Shown here piece after piece: positions 44,716 through 59,115 of a stretch of DNA of 64,000 bases (positions are counted from its first letter, which is position 1; each line of letters opens with the position of its first letter). This DNA comes from Pneumocystis sp. 'macacae' (Eukaryota; Ascomycota; Pneumocystomycetes; Pneumocystales; Pneumocystaceae). Both the position numbers and the translations under genes were made by a program. The DNA lies in the NCBI GenBank assembly GCA_018127085.1, contig CM030731.1, positions 372,001 through 436,000 on the forward strand. The letters run 5' to 3'. The notes under the pieces were generated by a model. That model ran no database searches and was not told the DNA's origin. It worked only from the letters and a program-made list of their open reading frames with translations.

Positions 44716-46815
44716 TTATATTTTGTTAAAATGGTATTCGAGTGTGGATTGATACATTTTTGAAAAAATACCAGGAGTATGAGTTAATCTTAATAAAAGT
44801 CGCTGAATCCTAGCTTTAGCCTAAAGAGTTAATATAAGTCCTGATTTATGTACTTTATACCTCTGTTTTAATAATAAAGGCATTTCTAGAATCCAATATT
44901 TTCTCATCTATATTTTTCAATAATCTGCATATTTTTTTAACATCTTGAATATTTTGACATGAAGGCTGAGATAGTATATAATCCAGCATATATATAGCAA
45001 TACATAATTCAAAATAATTAGTACTAGAATCTATTGGAAAGAATGGTCGTGATGTTTGTATATGATTAATTATTGCTGAAAAAGAAAAAATAGGCTAATA
45101 TACAAATTAGAAAATAAATAAAAAAAGAAGACTAACATCATCAAAGAAATTATCCGGTGGAACACGAGTATTCAAAAGCATTGAAAATGCCAATGTAGAA
45201 CGCAAAATCTTTCCACAAATATGTTCTACTGGAAATGATTGCAAAATACGTAATCTCATAAACGAATCTTTCGTAATATTGTAGGCAACAGTAAACATAT
45301 CAAATACCTTTACAGAAAAGTCAGAAAAGAATATTGTCAATATTGAATGTATACTATAGTTTGAAAATCTGAATTTGATATATTATTAAAAAGCTGCAAA
45401 CAACATAAATATAAAAAAGAACCCAAATAAAGAGCACAATTTTGATCCATATAAAGCTTAAGTATTATTGAGAAAACAAGTAAAATACATTGAGGCTTTT
45501 TTATACGATTATTTCTAAAGTGCAATTAGTCTATATACTATCAAAAACCAAAATCAAAGTAAAAACGTACAATAATGCACTTCTTAAAAGATTCAAAACT
45601 AATTTAAGATTTATTATTTTTGAAAAAAAAACATTATTTGTGTTATCTAAAAATAATTTAATCATATTTTTGCAAGAAGAAATATACTATTATAACTGCT
45701 TGCATTTTCAAATTCAATGAATGATTCAATATCTATTGCTTCACTGCTTGCGCCAAGAAGTAAAAAAATTCTTTTAATTTGAAATTCAGTTAAAATATGC
45801 ATTTGACAAGAAACTGAACTCTAAAAAACATTAGTAAAGCTAATAAAATGAGCATAAAAATAGACATATATTTTTAAAAGAATAGAAAAATATCCATAAA
45901 TCATCATTTCATTTTCTTCTATACAAACTAAATATATTAATATCAGACATCATCGAATTATTAAAAACAATACGTTTATCTAGCAGCCATTGTACAAATT
46001 TTATTGAAAACTTTTCTCCAGAATCTATCATATCAGAAAAATATCCTGTAACTAGAAGAAATGAAAATTTATCTTTTTCTTTTTTAATTAATATTAAATT
46101 TTAAAAATATAACATTAATTACCTAACATCAACATATCACATTGAAATTCAAGTTCTTTAATAGATATATCCTCTATATCTATTTTTTTTATTTTATCAA
46201 CAAAAAAAGACCAACATATTTGCTTTTTAAAAATATGCATTTCATTAAAAACAGTTTGAGATTCTTTTTCTTTTTTGACTGCAATTTCAATTCCAGAATC
46301 GACAAAAGTTATGTTTTTTAAATTAGTTGCTCCCATATTAAATATTTCCTGAGCACGGTTAAACGACTCATGTCTTTTTCTCCTACTTTCTTGGTCTTTT
46401 AAAAGAGTTTCTAAAGAAAAACAATACTCAGAAATAACGGGATTAATGGATTCCCCCCTAATATAAAGTAAAACAAATAATTTATACATTCTAAAAAATA
46501 TAAATTACTCTAATTTTTGAATACGTGATTCTTTAGAATTAAATTCAAGACTTAATTCATTTTCAGAATTAGAAATTTCTAATATAAAAATTTATTCACT
46601 TAAATTAATAACATATTAATAATGCCTTTACTATCATTTTTAATTAATTCATTTTTTACTAAAAATTCTGAGAATTTTAATGCAGGACAATTCTTTGCTA
46701 GGAAAAAATCTTTTATAATTGCACTATTTTAAATTAGTCTAATAAAATTTAACAATTAACAATACTTTTTATTCTTTTTGTCATTTATAAGAGGAAATTT
46801 GTCACTTGATGACAT
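44716..46815 (-). CDS. unidentified intron-rich gene with LisH-like N-terminus and helical body
   Basis: Function unknown. Start at 46815 gives MSSSDKFPLINDKKNKN; the next exon, AIIKDFFLAKNCPALKFSEF and LVKNELIKND, resembles a LisH helix pair. Then come a charged coiled segment (LLKDQESRRKRHESFNRAQE), IDIEDISIKELEFQCDMLML, EKFSIKFVQWLLDKRIV and MHILTEFQIKRIFLLLGA. Next are hydrophobic helices CILLVFSIILKLYMDQNC and YLGSFLYLCCLQLF, then ITKDSFMRLRILQSFPVEHI, LRSTLAFSMLLNTRVPPDN and PGIFSKMYQSTLEYHFNKI at the stop. At least nine exons. The helical repeats suggest an ARM/HEAT-like body. One junction near 45.5-45.7 kb was not resolved. Codon usage is that of the AT-rich genome. Confidence 0.6.
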
Positions 46816-48770
46816 ATTCCTACTAAAAAATAAATTTTTTAAGTTTTATAATTCATTTTTAATTATTTAAAATTACAAATCTTTAAAATTTACCTATTTC
46901 AATTATATAATAAAATCGAAAATTAAAAAAATAAAAATACAGTAATTCCTAATATAAAAATAAGTCAAAAGATAAAAAATCATACATGTTAAATGTGTGA
47001 CTATAACATATTTATTAATATAAATTAATATAATTCTAATTATTAAAATAATTTCAATTACTAACATTAATTAATTCTATCATAATTTACATTTCGAAAG
47101 TAATAGTATTATTAGTAATATAACTAACCATTTAGAATGAATAATAACAAAAATTATACATTTATGAGAATTATAAACTTTTTATTAAAAAATTAGAATA
47201 AAAAATTACAAATAACTTTTATAATTTATTAAATTATTATAATTTCATAATAAACTGGATATTTAGAAAAATATCTATATGTTTATGTTTATATATCCTT
47301 AAGAATTAAAATTCAACTTTACTAATTTTATTGTATTTCTTTTTAATATGACCTATAAAATAAAATTTTAGAAAATTCTAACTATACTCAAAATATAACC
47401 CAATAAATATTATATATATATTAAAAATTACTTGATTTATCAATAAACAAAGACTTTATATTCTATTTAAAAAATCGAATCTTTAAATCTAAAATAAATT
47501 TCCATAATACAGTATAATTAACTAAAAATAAATAAATAAATATGTTATCATTATAATTGAATTTATTTATGTGAGAATTATTGCACATATAATTTTATAT
47601 AAATATTTCTATATTTTAATTTTTAAAACATAAAAATTGTAAATTAATAACAAAAATTCTATAACTATCAACAATATTTATATTTTACTTTTAAGTTTCA
47701 AAAAAATAAATGTATTTCAATATTATATTTTTTGATACATCTATGTTTTATGATTATAATCCAATCTATTAAAAGTTATTCTAGAAACAACTAATAAATA
47801 TTCAATATTTAAGAATTTATTATACAACAACAATTATTATGAAACCTAAAATTTTCTTTATGTACCTTTTTCTAAATATTTTATAGTTCAAATAAATATA
47901 ATCATAATTTTAAATAAAATATAATATACCTATGTTATTCCAAGCATATATATATGTTATTAGAGATACATATTATTCTATTTCTATAAACAATCATATA
48001 AAGACTAAAACGAATCATTTTAATTGTTTAAGAATACGTATTCTTTTATATATCATGACTTTTAATATATCTTATACTGTAAACTTATTATAAGCAAAAA
48101 ATAGAGAAAATATAAAACGAATACTAAACATATAATACATATAATATTATGTTATAATTTATGTAATCCGCGATTTTGACCGACCTATCGATTCACATTT
48201 TCAAAGGTCGATGAATTTGGAGTTTAAACAAACCACATTAAAAAAGTGAGAGCAATTTGTTATTATGCATGTACGTGTCAATTTTTTTGGAGAAAACGCT
48301 TTTTAATAAAAAGTTAGTGAATTTCTTTCTACTTAAAGATTATATTTTGAACAAATTTGAAGATATTTAAAATCTAGTAACTAATGAAGGACTGAGAAAT
48401 TCTACAAACGATAAAAAAATAACATAAAGAGGGATATATATTTAAGAGAAAAGACTTGTATAAAAGAATAAAATAAATTTTGTACTAAAAAGAAAATAAG
48501 GAAATAAAAAACACGAAACTTAAAAGGAATCATTTTTTTAAAATAATACAATATATAAAACTAAAAAACAGGTATGTATAGCATATATTATTGTCTATCT
48601 ATTTTCAAAATGATCTTTAGATTTTTATTGATATACGTACTAACAATAATTTTAGTTCCACTTTATCAACTTATACATATTAACACGGTTTTCACTGTAT
48701 TTCTATAAAAATTATTGAAACATAAGGAAGGAGGTTAAAGATATCAAATTTGATTTAGATAACAATTATT
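46816..48770. other. 2-kb gene-free AT desert
   Basis: Extremely AT-rich, with stop codons throughout and only chance frames. The first part is almost entirely A and T. It contains the promoters of the unidentified gene (minus) and of the flippase (plus). No repeats longer than short A/T strings were recognised. Confidence 0.6.
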
Positions 48771-51700
48771 ATGGTCTCTCTACTTTGGGATACATTGCAT
48801 AATCTTAGAAATAAATCATCAAGATCAATTCTAAAATATTTAAATACATCTCAAGATGAAAAGATTCCCCTCGATAAACTTAAAAATTCAACAACAAATG
48901 ACAATTCGTCTAAGAGCAGAAGAATATTCGTAAATCTTTCTTTGACAGAAGATATGCAAGATGAATACGGACTACCTATAGAATCATATCCAAGAAATAA
49001 AATTCGGACCACAAAATATACTCCTCTTTCATTTATCCCAAAAAATCTTTTTTACCAATTTCACAATATTGCTAATATTTATTTTTTTATTATTGTTATT
49101 TTGCAAGTATTTTTATGACATTTAATACATCATAAAATCTAAATAGCTTATAGAATTTCTCCATATTTGGTACAAGAAACCCAGGGTTATCAGCAGTTCC
49201 TCTCATTGTTATTATTTTAGTTACAGCTATTAAAGATGGTATTGAAGATTGGAGAAGAACAGTACTTGATAATGAATTAAATAACACCAAAACTCATATG
49301 TTATGTAACTGGCACAATACTAATGTTATTGATGAAAACATTTCATTATGGCGCCGATTAAAAAAGGCAACAAGTAGGTTTATACGTATAATTATAGCAA
49401 GAAGAAAAGGCATTAAAGAAGATCCATTGTCGCTTGATTATATGAGTTCTTACAGAATTAGTGCAGAAAGTAGAAGAAGAAGTGTTGAAAGTCGAAGATT
49501 AAGTTGTGAAAAAAATGCAGATCCATATTCTATGATGCAATTACCTTCATTAGATTATAGATTATCTAGTGAGTTTATAAGTCCAAGAAAGAATATTGAA
49601 ATAGCATCAAAACAGGAATTAGGAACAGTGATTGATCATTATAAACAAACTCCTGGTAAAGCATGCTTTAGACAAACTTTTTGGAAAAATATAAGAGTCG
49701 GAGATTTTGTCAGACTTCGAGAAGATGATTTGATTCCTGCAGATATCTTGATTCTTGCAACAAGTGAACCAGACGGTGCGTGTTACGTAGAAACAAAGAA
49801 TTTAGATGGAGAAACAAATTTAAAATTACGGCATGCTTTGAGATGTGGATATGAAATAAAAAATGCAACAGATTGCGAGAAAGCTACATTTATTATAGAA
49901 AGCGAAAATCCAAACTCTAATTTATACAAATATAATGCAGTTGTTCATTGGACACAGTTCGTTGATGAAAATCTTGATGAACAAAAAGGATTTTCTGAAC
50001 AAGCATCTATACAAAATACCCTTTTTCGTGGATGCCAACTTAAAAATACAAAGTGGGTAATTGGTATTGTTATTTTTACAGGAAAAGAAACAAAAATCAT
50101 GTTAAATGCAGGTGCTACACCTAGTAAACGAAGTAAAATTGCTAAAAATTTAAATTGCACAGTACATTCAATATTGAAGCTTTTTATATTTGTTAATTTT
50201 TTTCCTAGATTATGATTAATTTTATAATTCTTTTTTGTATCTGTTTTATATCAGGAGTTATGTCGGGAATATCTTGGAGAAATAAAGAAACATCTGCAAA
50301 ATTTTTTGAGTTTGGTTCATTAGGCGGGAAACCATCATTGGATAGTATCATTACATTTGTTACATGTCTTATTCTCTTTCAGAACCTAGTTCCTATTTCA
50401 TTATATATTTCTATTGAAATTGTTAAAACTGCACAAGCATTTTTTATTTATTCAGATATTGAAATGTATTATGATAAAATTGATTATCCGTGTACGCCAA
50501 AGAATTGGAATATCTCTGATGATTTGGGGCAAATCGAATATATTTTCTCCGATAAAACCGGTACGCTTACTCAAAATATTATGGAATTTAAAAAATGTAC
50601 TATAAATGGAGTGACTTATGGAGAAGTATATACCGAAGCAATGGCTGGTATGCAAAAACGACAAGGAGTAGATGTCGATGAAGCTAGTGCGGAAGCAAAA
50701 GCATCTATTTTTAAAAGTAAAGCTGCTATGATATCTGGTTTACGAAAATTTAATAATAATCCTTATTTTGATGAATCTAAGCTAACGTTTATATCAAATG
50801 ACTTTGTAAATGACTTAAGAGCTTTCAATGGTGAGACTCAAGCAATAGCTTGCCATAATTTTATGCTTACATTGGCTCTTTGTCATTCTGTTATTGCAGA
50901 AGTATCACCAGACACGAAACTTCGATTAGGATACAAAGCACAGTCACCAGATGAAGCTACACTCGTTGCAACAGCTAGAGACATGGGCTATGTTATGACT
51001 GCTCGACATAAAACATCAATTAATTTAAATATTCACGGAAAAGAAAAAATATATAAAATTCTTAACATTCTTGGATTCAGTTCTGTTAGGAAACGCATGA
51101 GTATTATTATTCGCATGCCAAATAATGAAATATATTTATTCTGTAAAGGTGCTGATAGTTCTGTTCTTCCATTGACAACAAGTGACTCTAAACTTAAAGA
51201 AAAAACTAAAAATGATCTTAGAGAGTTCGCTAAAGAGGGTCTACGTACTCTTGTTATTACAAGACGAAAATTGTCGGAAAATGAATATAACTCTTGGGAT
51301 AAACAATATGTTATTGCATCATCAGCAATCGATGACCGTGAAGAAAAATTAGATAAAGTATTTGAGGAAATAGAATGCAATTTAGAACTACTTGGAGGAA
51401 CAGCTATTGAAGATAAGCTACAAGATGGAGTTCCTGAAACCATTACACTTTTAGCCGAAGGTGGAATAAAAATATGGATTCTTACTGGCGATAAAGTAGA
51501 AACAGCCATTAATATTGGTTTTTCTTGCAACCTCCTTTCTAATGATATGAAAATATTAACACTAACTTCTGATTGTCCTGAAATAGAAAAGATCGATTAT
51601 ATTGTTGAAGAATACTTAAAAAAGTATTTTAATCTTAATAAAACTAAAGAGGAAATACCTTTTATAAAAGAAGAATATAATCGTCCATTATTAGCATATG

Positions 51701-53057
51701 CTCTTGTAGTAGATGGTGATATTTTGAAAATGCTTCTAGAAGATCATCTTAAAGATAAGTTTTTAATACTTTGTAAACAATGTAAGGCTGTTTTATGTTG
51801 TAGAGTGAGTCCATCACAGAAAGCAGCAGTTGTTTCTATAGTTAAGAAAGGTTTAGGTGCAATGACTTTATCTATTGGAGATGGTTATAAAAAATAGATT
51901 TTGAAAAATACTTATTTCTATAGGTGCTAATGATGTTGCTATGATCCAAGAAGCACATGTTGGTGTTGGAATTGCAGGAGAAGAAGGACGTCAAGCAGTT
52001 ATGTCTGCTGATTATGCAATTGGTCAATTTAGGTTTCTAAGTAAATTACTATTAGTTCATGGAAGATGGTCATATCGTCGTCTTTGTGAAATGATTGCCA
52101 ATTTTTTTTACAAAGTATATTTAATTAAAAAACATTCTTCTATATTCATGAATTTAGAATATTGTATGGACTTTTTCTTTATTTTGGTACCAAATTTACA
52201 ATAATTTTAACGGAAATCATTTATTTGATTATACGTAATTTTCCTTTTAATTTGCATATTGTACTGATTAATCAGATATATTTTACTTTATAATTTAGCA
52301 TTTACATCTTTAGTAATTATTTTAATGGCTGCGTTTGATCAAGATGTTGATGCCAAAACATCTATGGAAGTACCACAATTATATAAACGAGGAATATTGC
52401 AGTTAGATTGGTCAATGAAAAGATTTTGGTCTAAATTGTCAAGTTTTATATTGTTTTATTAACTTTTTTAGGATCTACATCTTAAATGGTTTCTATCAAT
52501 CGATTGTATGCTTTTATCTTCCTTATTTTTTATTTCACAAAGGAACTTTTGTTACCATGTCAGGTATTAATTTAAACGGAATAGAAGATATAGGAGTTTT
52601 TATTGCAGCGCCTGTAATTATGGTAGTAAACATATCTATTTTGATGGATCAACAACATTGGGATTGGTTGTTTATGTTAATTTGGGGCTTGTCGATTTTA
52701 TTATTCTGGTAATATCTTGAAATTTTAACTATAGCTATTGATTTGTTTAGGTTATGGACAGGAACATATTCTCAATCTACTGTTACTCTTGAATTTTATA
52801 AAATTGCTGCACATGTATTTAGCACACCAAGCTTTTGGATTGTGTTTTTCTTAACCATTATTGTTGCTATATTTCCACAATTAACTATAAAATCAATTCA
52901 GAAAATATTTTATCCGGATGATATCGATATAATTAGAGAACAACGACACCTGGGTATATTAAAAATAAAAAGGGATACAATAGAACCTAAAAAACCTTCT
53001 ATAAGTTCAGATCAACATATAGAAATAAATTCGGATGTATATAAATTAAAATCATAA
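48771..53057 (+). CDS. DNF1: P4-type phospholipid flippase, DNF1/DNF2 type
   Basis: An aminophospholipid-translocating ATPase moving lipids from the outer to the inner leaflet of plasma or endosomal membranes. The N-terminus contains [20 protein letters not shown] and, after intron 1, [20 protein letters not shown]. The actuator region has [18 protein letters not shown]; the PISL motif of membrane helix 4 is in [18 protein letters not shown]. The phosphorylation site reads [20 protein letters not shown]. Nucleotide binding uses [19 protein letters not shown] and [11 protein letters not shown]. The hinge reads [20 protein letters not shown], restored across the intron near 51897-51924. The last six helices and [16 protein letters not shown] follow; it ends [10 protein letters not shown]. 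About ten exons, about 1,300 residues. Needs a Cdc50-family partner, not in this window. Confidence 0.92.
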
Positions 53058-54992
53058 AACCATATTTCAAATTTAAAAGAAAAAAAATAAAAATATTAAT
53101 AAGAAACCATATATTTTAAATTCAAATTAAACATTTTCTTTTTTATACAGCAAATAATATCAGTCCTGATCAAATTATTGCAAAGTGTGATTTTAATTTC
53201 TATAAATTTCAGCATCTTATATTTTTTGGTTTATCAACTTATTTAGCATTTAAAATCAAAATAACGTAGCATGATATTGGTTCTTAAATTTGTCATTTCT
53301 ATTTAATTATAATTAACAGAAACATTAATGATTTTAATGAAAATTTGTAATATTTTAATCAATATTTTATTGTTTAAAAATCATATCTACATACTTTATT
53401 TTCAAAATTATTCAATGTATCTAGACTATATTAAAAATTTTAACTCTAAAATATTGAAATTCAAATAATTAAAATTCAGAGATCTTGGCGATAATTTTAA
53501 TATATTCATTAACATAATCATAGATAATATTTTCATCATTTCTTAAAATCTATAAACATACATATATAACTTACCTAAAAACTACATAGAAAATAAAATA
53601 AAAATATTCCTAAAATTAATCAATACATAAATTTTAATTAAAATTCAATTCAAATTATCAGAAAAAAAGAATTTCATAAAAATGAGTATTTTTACAAGAC
53701 CAGGCGAAGACTTATATACTCATTTATCAAACGCAAATTAAATAACATCATTTATGATTCTTTAATTAACTATATACTTACTTGAAATCAAAAATCATAA
53801 GAAATCTAAAGTTTTTAATTTTTATTTAAATTTTAAATATATAAATAAACATTGTTTTAATAATAAATAATTTATAATTTTCAAAAAACACGGAATATTA
53901 AACTTTTAGATAAAAAAACATTTTTTAAAAAAAATTAAAAAAAAATTAAATAGCCCCTCAAAATAATTTTTTAATCGAAACATAAGATTAACATTACAAA
54001 AAGCTCATCAAAGACGAAAATTATATTGGCCTATCTTTAATTAAATAGCCTTAAAAATTACAAATAATATTTTTTTAATTTAAACTTATCATTATTTTAA
54101 AACAATGTTATTTTTTTTAATAAACATCATTTTTATCTAAATATATGTATATATTTATTCCTGAAATTTTCTGAAACAAAATTTACATTACACAAACTTT
54201 TACATTAATTTTTTTCAATTGTATATATTTGAATTATAAAAAATTTAAATTTAAAAAATTAATATTAATAAAATTTTCGTTTTAAAGAAGGATTAAAACA
54301 TAGAAAAAACTTTATAATAAAAAGTAATATTAGAACAAGAAATACTTATCTATTTTTTATGTTAAACGGTTTTTCAAATATATAATGATACTTTTAATTT
54401 ATGCTTTTAATAAAAATATTGTAAATTATATTAATAGAACTTTAAATATGATTATGATAAAAGAATCTCAAAAACAAAACAACTTAAAAACAGGATTTCA
54501 ATTACTTGATTAATAAAGAAGTATTAGATTTAAAAATCCTTAATCAAAAACTTTCAAATTTTACAATATGCAATATTCTAATAACTTGTATAATAATTAA
54601 TAAGAAAAATAAAGCTAATATTAATATTTTACATAAACCACTAAAATGGCTATAATTTACTTAAACACATACATAAATGTATATATTAATCCTAAGATCT
54701 TCATCTATTCTAGATAATTGTAAAAACTAAACATATGAAGTATAAATAACAATTTATTATAATAAAAATAAGAAATATTATTATCATTTATTCACATAGA
54801 AGGTTTTTTGTTTGTCATAAGATCTGCTATGCAATATTCTACATATATATATTATAATAAACTAAAAATATTTAATAACTATTTTTTTAAATTTTATAAA
54901 AATTTAATTCCAATGGAAAATTTTGTTCGAATCTAAAATTTACAAAAAGCAAATTTAAAAGAAATTTAAAAAATTGAAAAAATCAAAACAAA
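53058..54992. other. 1.9-kb gene-free AT desert
   Basis: Very AT-rich with no frame or RNA I can support. It separates tandem genes, so it holds one 3' end and one promoter, which leaves most of its length unexplained. Confidence 0.6.
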
Positions 54993-55566
54993 ATGGCACA
55001 AGAGGAATATGGAGGGCGTAATGTAAATCATACATATTTTTTTGAGGAAGTTAAAATCCGATAAAAGTCTTTAGGATCACAGCCAAATGGTGCAACTTAT
55101 GCAGCACCTGGAAATCCAAAAGCAGCGATTATTCAAGCACAAATAGACGATACCGTTGGTATTATGAAAGAGAATATTACCAAAGTTATTATCTATTTAT
55201 AAATTATCTTTTAGTTAATAATCTAAGGTTGCACAACGAGGAGATCGACTTCATTCTCTACAAGATAAAACAGAAAGTCTTGCAACCTCTGCACAAGGAT
55301 TTCGTCGTGGTGCGAATCGGGTAAGGAAACAAATGTGGTGGAAAGGTAGCTTACTTTTCTTATATTACTATATCTACTAATTTTTTTATAGATGTTAAAA
55401 TGCATATATGTCTTATTATTGGTATGGTTTTTTCTATTACATAGAATATTATAACTTTTTGTAGGCGTTATAATACTTTTGACAATAATCATTGTATGTC
55501 TGCTTAAAATAATCTTATAATTTTTTAATTATAAAATAGGTCCCATTTGTAGTTAAAAAACGTTAA
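54993..55566 (+). CDS. SNC1: synaptobrevin-type v-SNARE SNC1
   Basis: An R-SNARE of secretory and endocytic vesicles, tail-anchored. Start MAQEEYGGR, then after intron 1 [20 protein letters not shown]. The SNARE motif [17 protein letters not shown] continues across intron 2 into [37 protein letters not shown]; the Arg in QRGDRL is the zero-layer residue. Two tiny exons encode the membrane anchor ([21 protein letters not shown]) and the last gives VPFVVKKR. Six exons for about 115 residues; every junction is GT..AG and in frame. Too short and fragmented to be seen as one reading frame without splicing. Confidence 0.93.
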
Positions 55567-56870
55567 ATAAAAATGGATTCATAAAGATTTGGAGTCCTTG
55601 TCTTTATATATAGCTTTCATTGTTAAACTGGTAATTATTTATTTTATATAGCATTTTTATATGTTTCTGCTTTTATACATTATATATGACTTAAATTTTT
55701 TTTTTTAAAAAAAATTAATTTTAAAATATTTAAAAATTTTTAATATTAAAAATTAAATATTTAATATTCTATTAAAACAAGCTATAAACAGCATTTATAA
55801 TTTATGTATTATATTTCAAAACTAGATACATGCAAATATATTCCGAAACAAGTCAATATTTAAATAGTATTATAAATAAATTATACTTGAAATTCTAAAT
55901 ATTTTATTTTATATAGAATAAAATAAACATTAATGAAAAATATCATAGTATTAAATGAAATCAATTTTTCAACTTAATATTTTAATATAAATTTATTAGA
56001 TTCAATTTCAGAAAAATGACATTTTTAAAAAATATTTTTGAATTTTTTTATATTTAAATGCATATTTAATATTAAAATAATTCTAAAAAAAATCAATAAA
56101 TATATTATTAGTAATCTTTATTAAAATAAATATAAAAAGTTATTCAAATATCATAATAAATAAAAAATGACCTTTATATTTTTATAAATAAAAATTATTT
56201 TACAATAATTTATAAACTACAATTTCAAAAATAAATACACATTTTCTAAATTAAATTTAATATTTTTAAAACTATTTTTATAATTTTCTTTTTTAAAAAA
56301 ACTAAAATTACAATTATTACATTTTAATATCAAAATAAAAATATAAATATTTTTAAATTAATTATATTCCCTAAAATATATTTTATCCTAAAAATCATAA
56401 TTCAATATTTTTTAAAAAAAACTAAAAATTATAAAAAAATAACTAATATAAAATAATATAATCTCAACATATATAATTTAGATATCTAAACCATGTTTTA
56501 ATTAAATACACCTACTTATTATAAAAACTATACTAAAAATAAAATTATTAATTTCTATATTATATTTATATTTAAACATTTTCTAGAACTCGAATCGAAA
56601 ATAAAATTTACTCTAATCAACTTATATATAACTTTTATTATTCTAAAAACACATAAAATCGTTAGCAAGCATAAACGCTAGATTAAAGTATGTTAAAGAT
56701 ATACATTTTTTTTTATTATCCAATATCGATGATGGAATATTTTAATTAAGATATTAGACTACTGAATATTATATATTTTGTAGACAGCTTTAACTGAGAT
56801 TTATTCTTTGATCACTATTATTATAATTATTATAATCTTTAGACAGAATTCTAATATTTTTTAGTTCTGA
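55567..56870. other. 1.3-kb gene-free AT desert
   Basis: Almost pure A and T over long stretches, with no coding signal. It ends at the ADE4 promoter. Confidence 0.6.
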
Positions 56871-58687
56871 ATGTGTGGAATTCTTGGACTTTTACTAGCA
56901 GATTCATCAGGTATTGCTTGTCCAGAAATTTTCGAAGGCCTTAATATTCTTCAACATCGTGGACAAGTGAGGATGTTATAATCTCTTAGCATATTATTTA
57001 AATATTTTATTTTAAAGGATGCGGCTGGCATTGTGACATGTGGATCACAAGGTCGTTTCTATCAGTGTAAAGGTAGTGGGATGGTTAGAGATGTTTTTAA
57101 TGAACATCAATTACGAGAGTTATATGGAAATATGGCTATTGCTCATGGTATGATCCTTTTATAATTTAACGTATATCTGATAGTATTATTTGGTTCGTTA
57201 TCCCACCTTTAGCTCATTTACGAACTCTGAAGCTCAACCCTTTTATGTAAACTCACCTTACGGAATTGTTTTTGCACATGTTAGTAGAAGTTTTTCATTA
57301 TCTAAATATTTTATAATAGTTTTAGAATGGGAATTTAACTAATACCCAAGAACTTCGCAAATATTTGGATGAAATTGCACATCGTCATATAAATACAAAT
57401 TCTGATTCAGAACTTCTTTTAAATGTATTTGCATCATATTTGTCGCAATTTCAGAAATCAAGAGCCACTTATAATGATCTTTTTGAAGCATTATCTCAAC
57501 TCTTTAGACATTGTCAGGGCGGTTATGCATGTGTGGCCATGATTGCAGGATATGGAATTTTAGGATTCCGTGATCCAAATGGAATTCGTCCTTTAGTATT
57601 TGGTGAACGCATAAACAAGTATGGAAAAGACTACTTATTTGCAAGTGAAAGTGTTGCATTAGATCAACTAGGGTTTACTAATTATTACGATGTAAAACCA
57701 GGACAGGCAATATTTATTGAAAAGAAAAAAGCAAATGAGCCCCAGAAGCCACCAATAATAAAACAGGTTCATGAACAACTAGGATATACACCTGATATAT
57801 TTGAATATGTTTATTTTGCAAGGCCGGATACTGTCATGGACGGAATTAGTGTTTATCGTGCACGACTAAAAATGGGTAGATATTTAGCTGAAACTGTAAA
57901 GAAAAAGCTTGGTGAAGATATTGCAAACAAGATTGACGTTGTTGTTCCAGTTCCAGATACCAGTCGAAATTCGGCGTTGGAACTAGCACAGATTTTAAAT
58001 TTGAATTACAAAGAAGGTTTCATCAAAAATCGTTATGTTGGAAGAACTTTTATTATGCCTGGTCAACAAATACGGTTTATGAAAATAAATATTTATATAT
58101 AAAAATATTAACTCTTTTAGAAAAAAAAGCGTTCGCCGGAAATTAAATGCACAAGCACTTGAATTCAATAAAAAAAACGTACTAATTGTTGACGATTCTA
58201 TTGTACGTGGAACAACAAGTAAAGAAATTGTTCAAATGGCTAAAGATGCGGGTGCAAAAAAAATATATTTTGCAAGTTGTGCACCTCCTATTAGGTTATA
58301 TACATTTTAAATATTATTAATTCTATTAACGTTTATAATAGATATCCACATGTTTATGGGATTGATCTAGCTAATAGAAAAGATCTTATAGCATATCAGC
58401 GTACAGAAACGGAAATAGCCAAAGAAATTGGAGCAGATGAAGTTATTTACCAAACTCTAGAAGACTTATATAAATCATGTCAACATAATCCTCTTGTCTC
58501 TGACTTTGAAACTAGTGTATTCACAGGGAAATATGTTACTAATTTAGGTAATGATTATCTTAATTATCTTGAAGAATTGCATAAAAATGATAAAATAATT
58601 CACAATGATAATGTTTCAATAACAAATTTTGACAATAATGCCACAGCAAAAACTTTCGAAGATATTAGCTTATATAACCATGTGTGA
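56871..58687 (+). CDS. ADE4: amidophosphoribosyltransferase, first step of purine synthesis (ADE4)
   Basis: Transfers the glutamine amide nitrogen to PRPP. The N-terminal glutaminase starts [14 protein letters not shown] with the nucleophile Cys2. Exon 2 (57018-57147) continues [20 protein letters not shown] and MAIAH; then [50 protein letters not shown] and [13 protein letters not shown]. The phosphoribosyltransferase part has [37 protein letters not shown] and the PRPP loop [20 protein letters not shown]. It ends [10 protein letters not shown]. All introns are canonical except the second (57148-57193), which must end in GG instead of AG to give VRYPT. Apart from that site nothing is broken. 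Confidence 0.94.
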
Positions 58688-59115
58688 ATATTTTTTAATA
58701 TACTTATATTCGTTAAACTTTATCTTATTTTTAGGTACTCCGAATTTACTAAAATAATATTATCTTTTTAAATTTACTGTTATATAATCTTTAAAATTTA
58801 TATTTAAAATAATTTGGTATTTTATTAAATTACATGATATATACTTGAATATAATATATTTCCTTAATGTTTTATCGGAAAATATTATTTTCGTTAATTT
58901 TGTCTAATTCTCAATATTTTTAGATATTTTATAAATTTCTCGATTTTAATTTAAAAAAATCAAATTTAAATCTAAAATAATCTTTAAAAGCATTCAATTT
59001 AGTCCAATGAATAAAGGATATATTATCACTATGGTTAGATACATAGTTCTTTAAAAAACAGTATATTTCTACTAAAATAATAAATATAAATAAATAATTA
59101 AATAGATTAACAAAT
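58688..59115. other. intergenic stretch between tandem genes
   Basis: AT-rich; a minus-strand frame at 58929-59168 looks like chance. No motif recognised. Confidence 0.55.
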
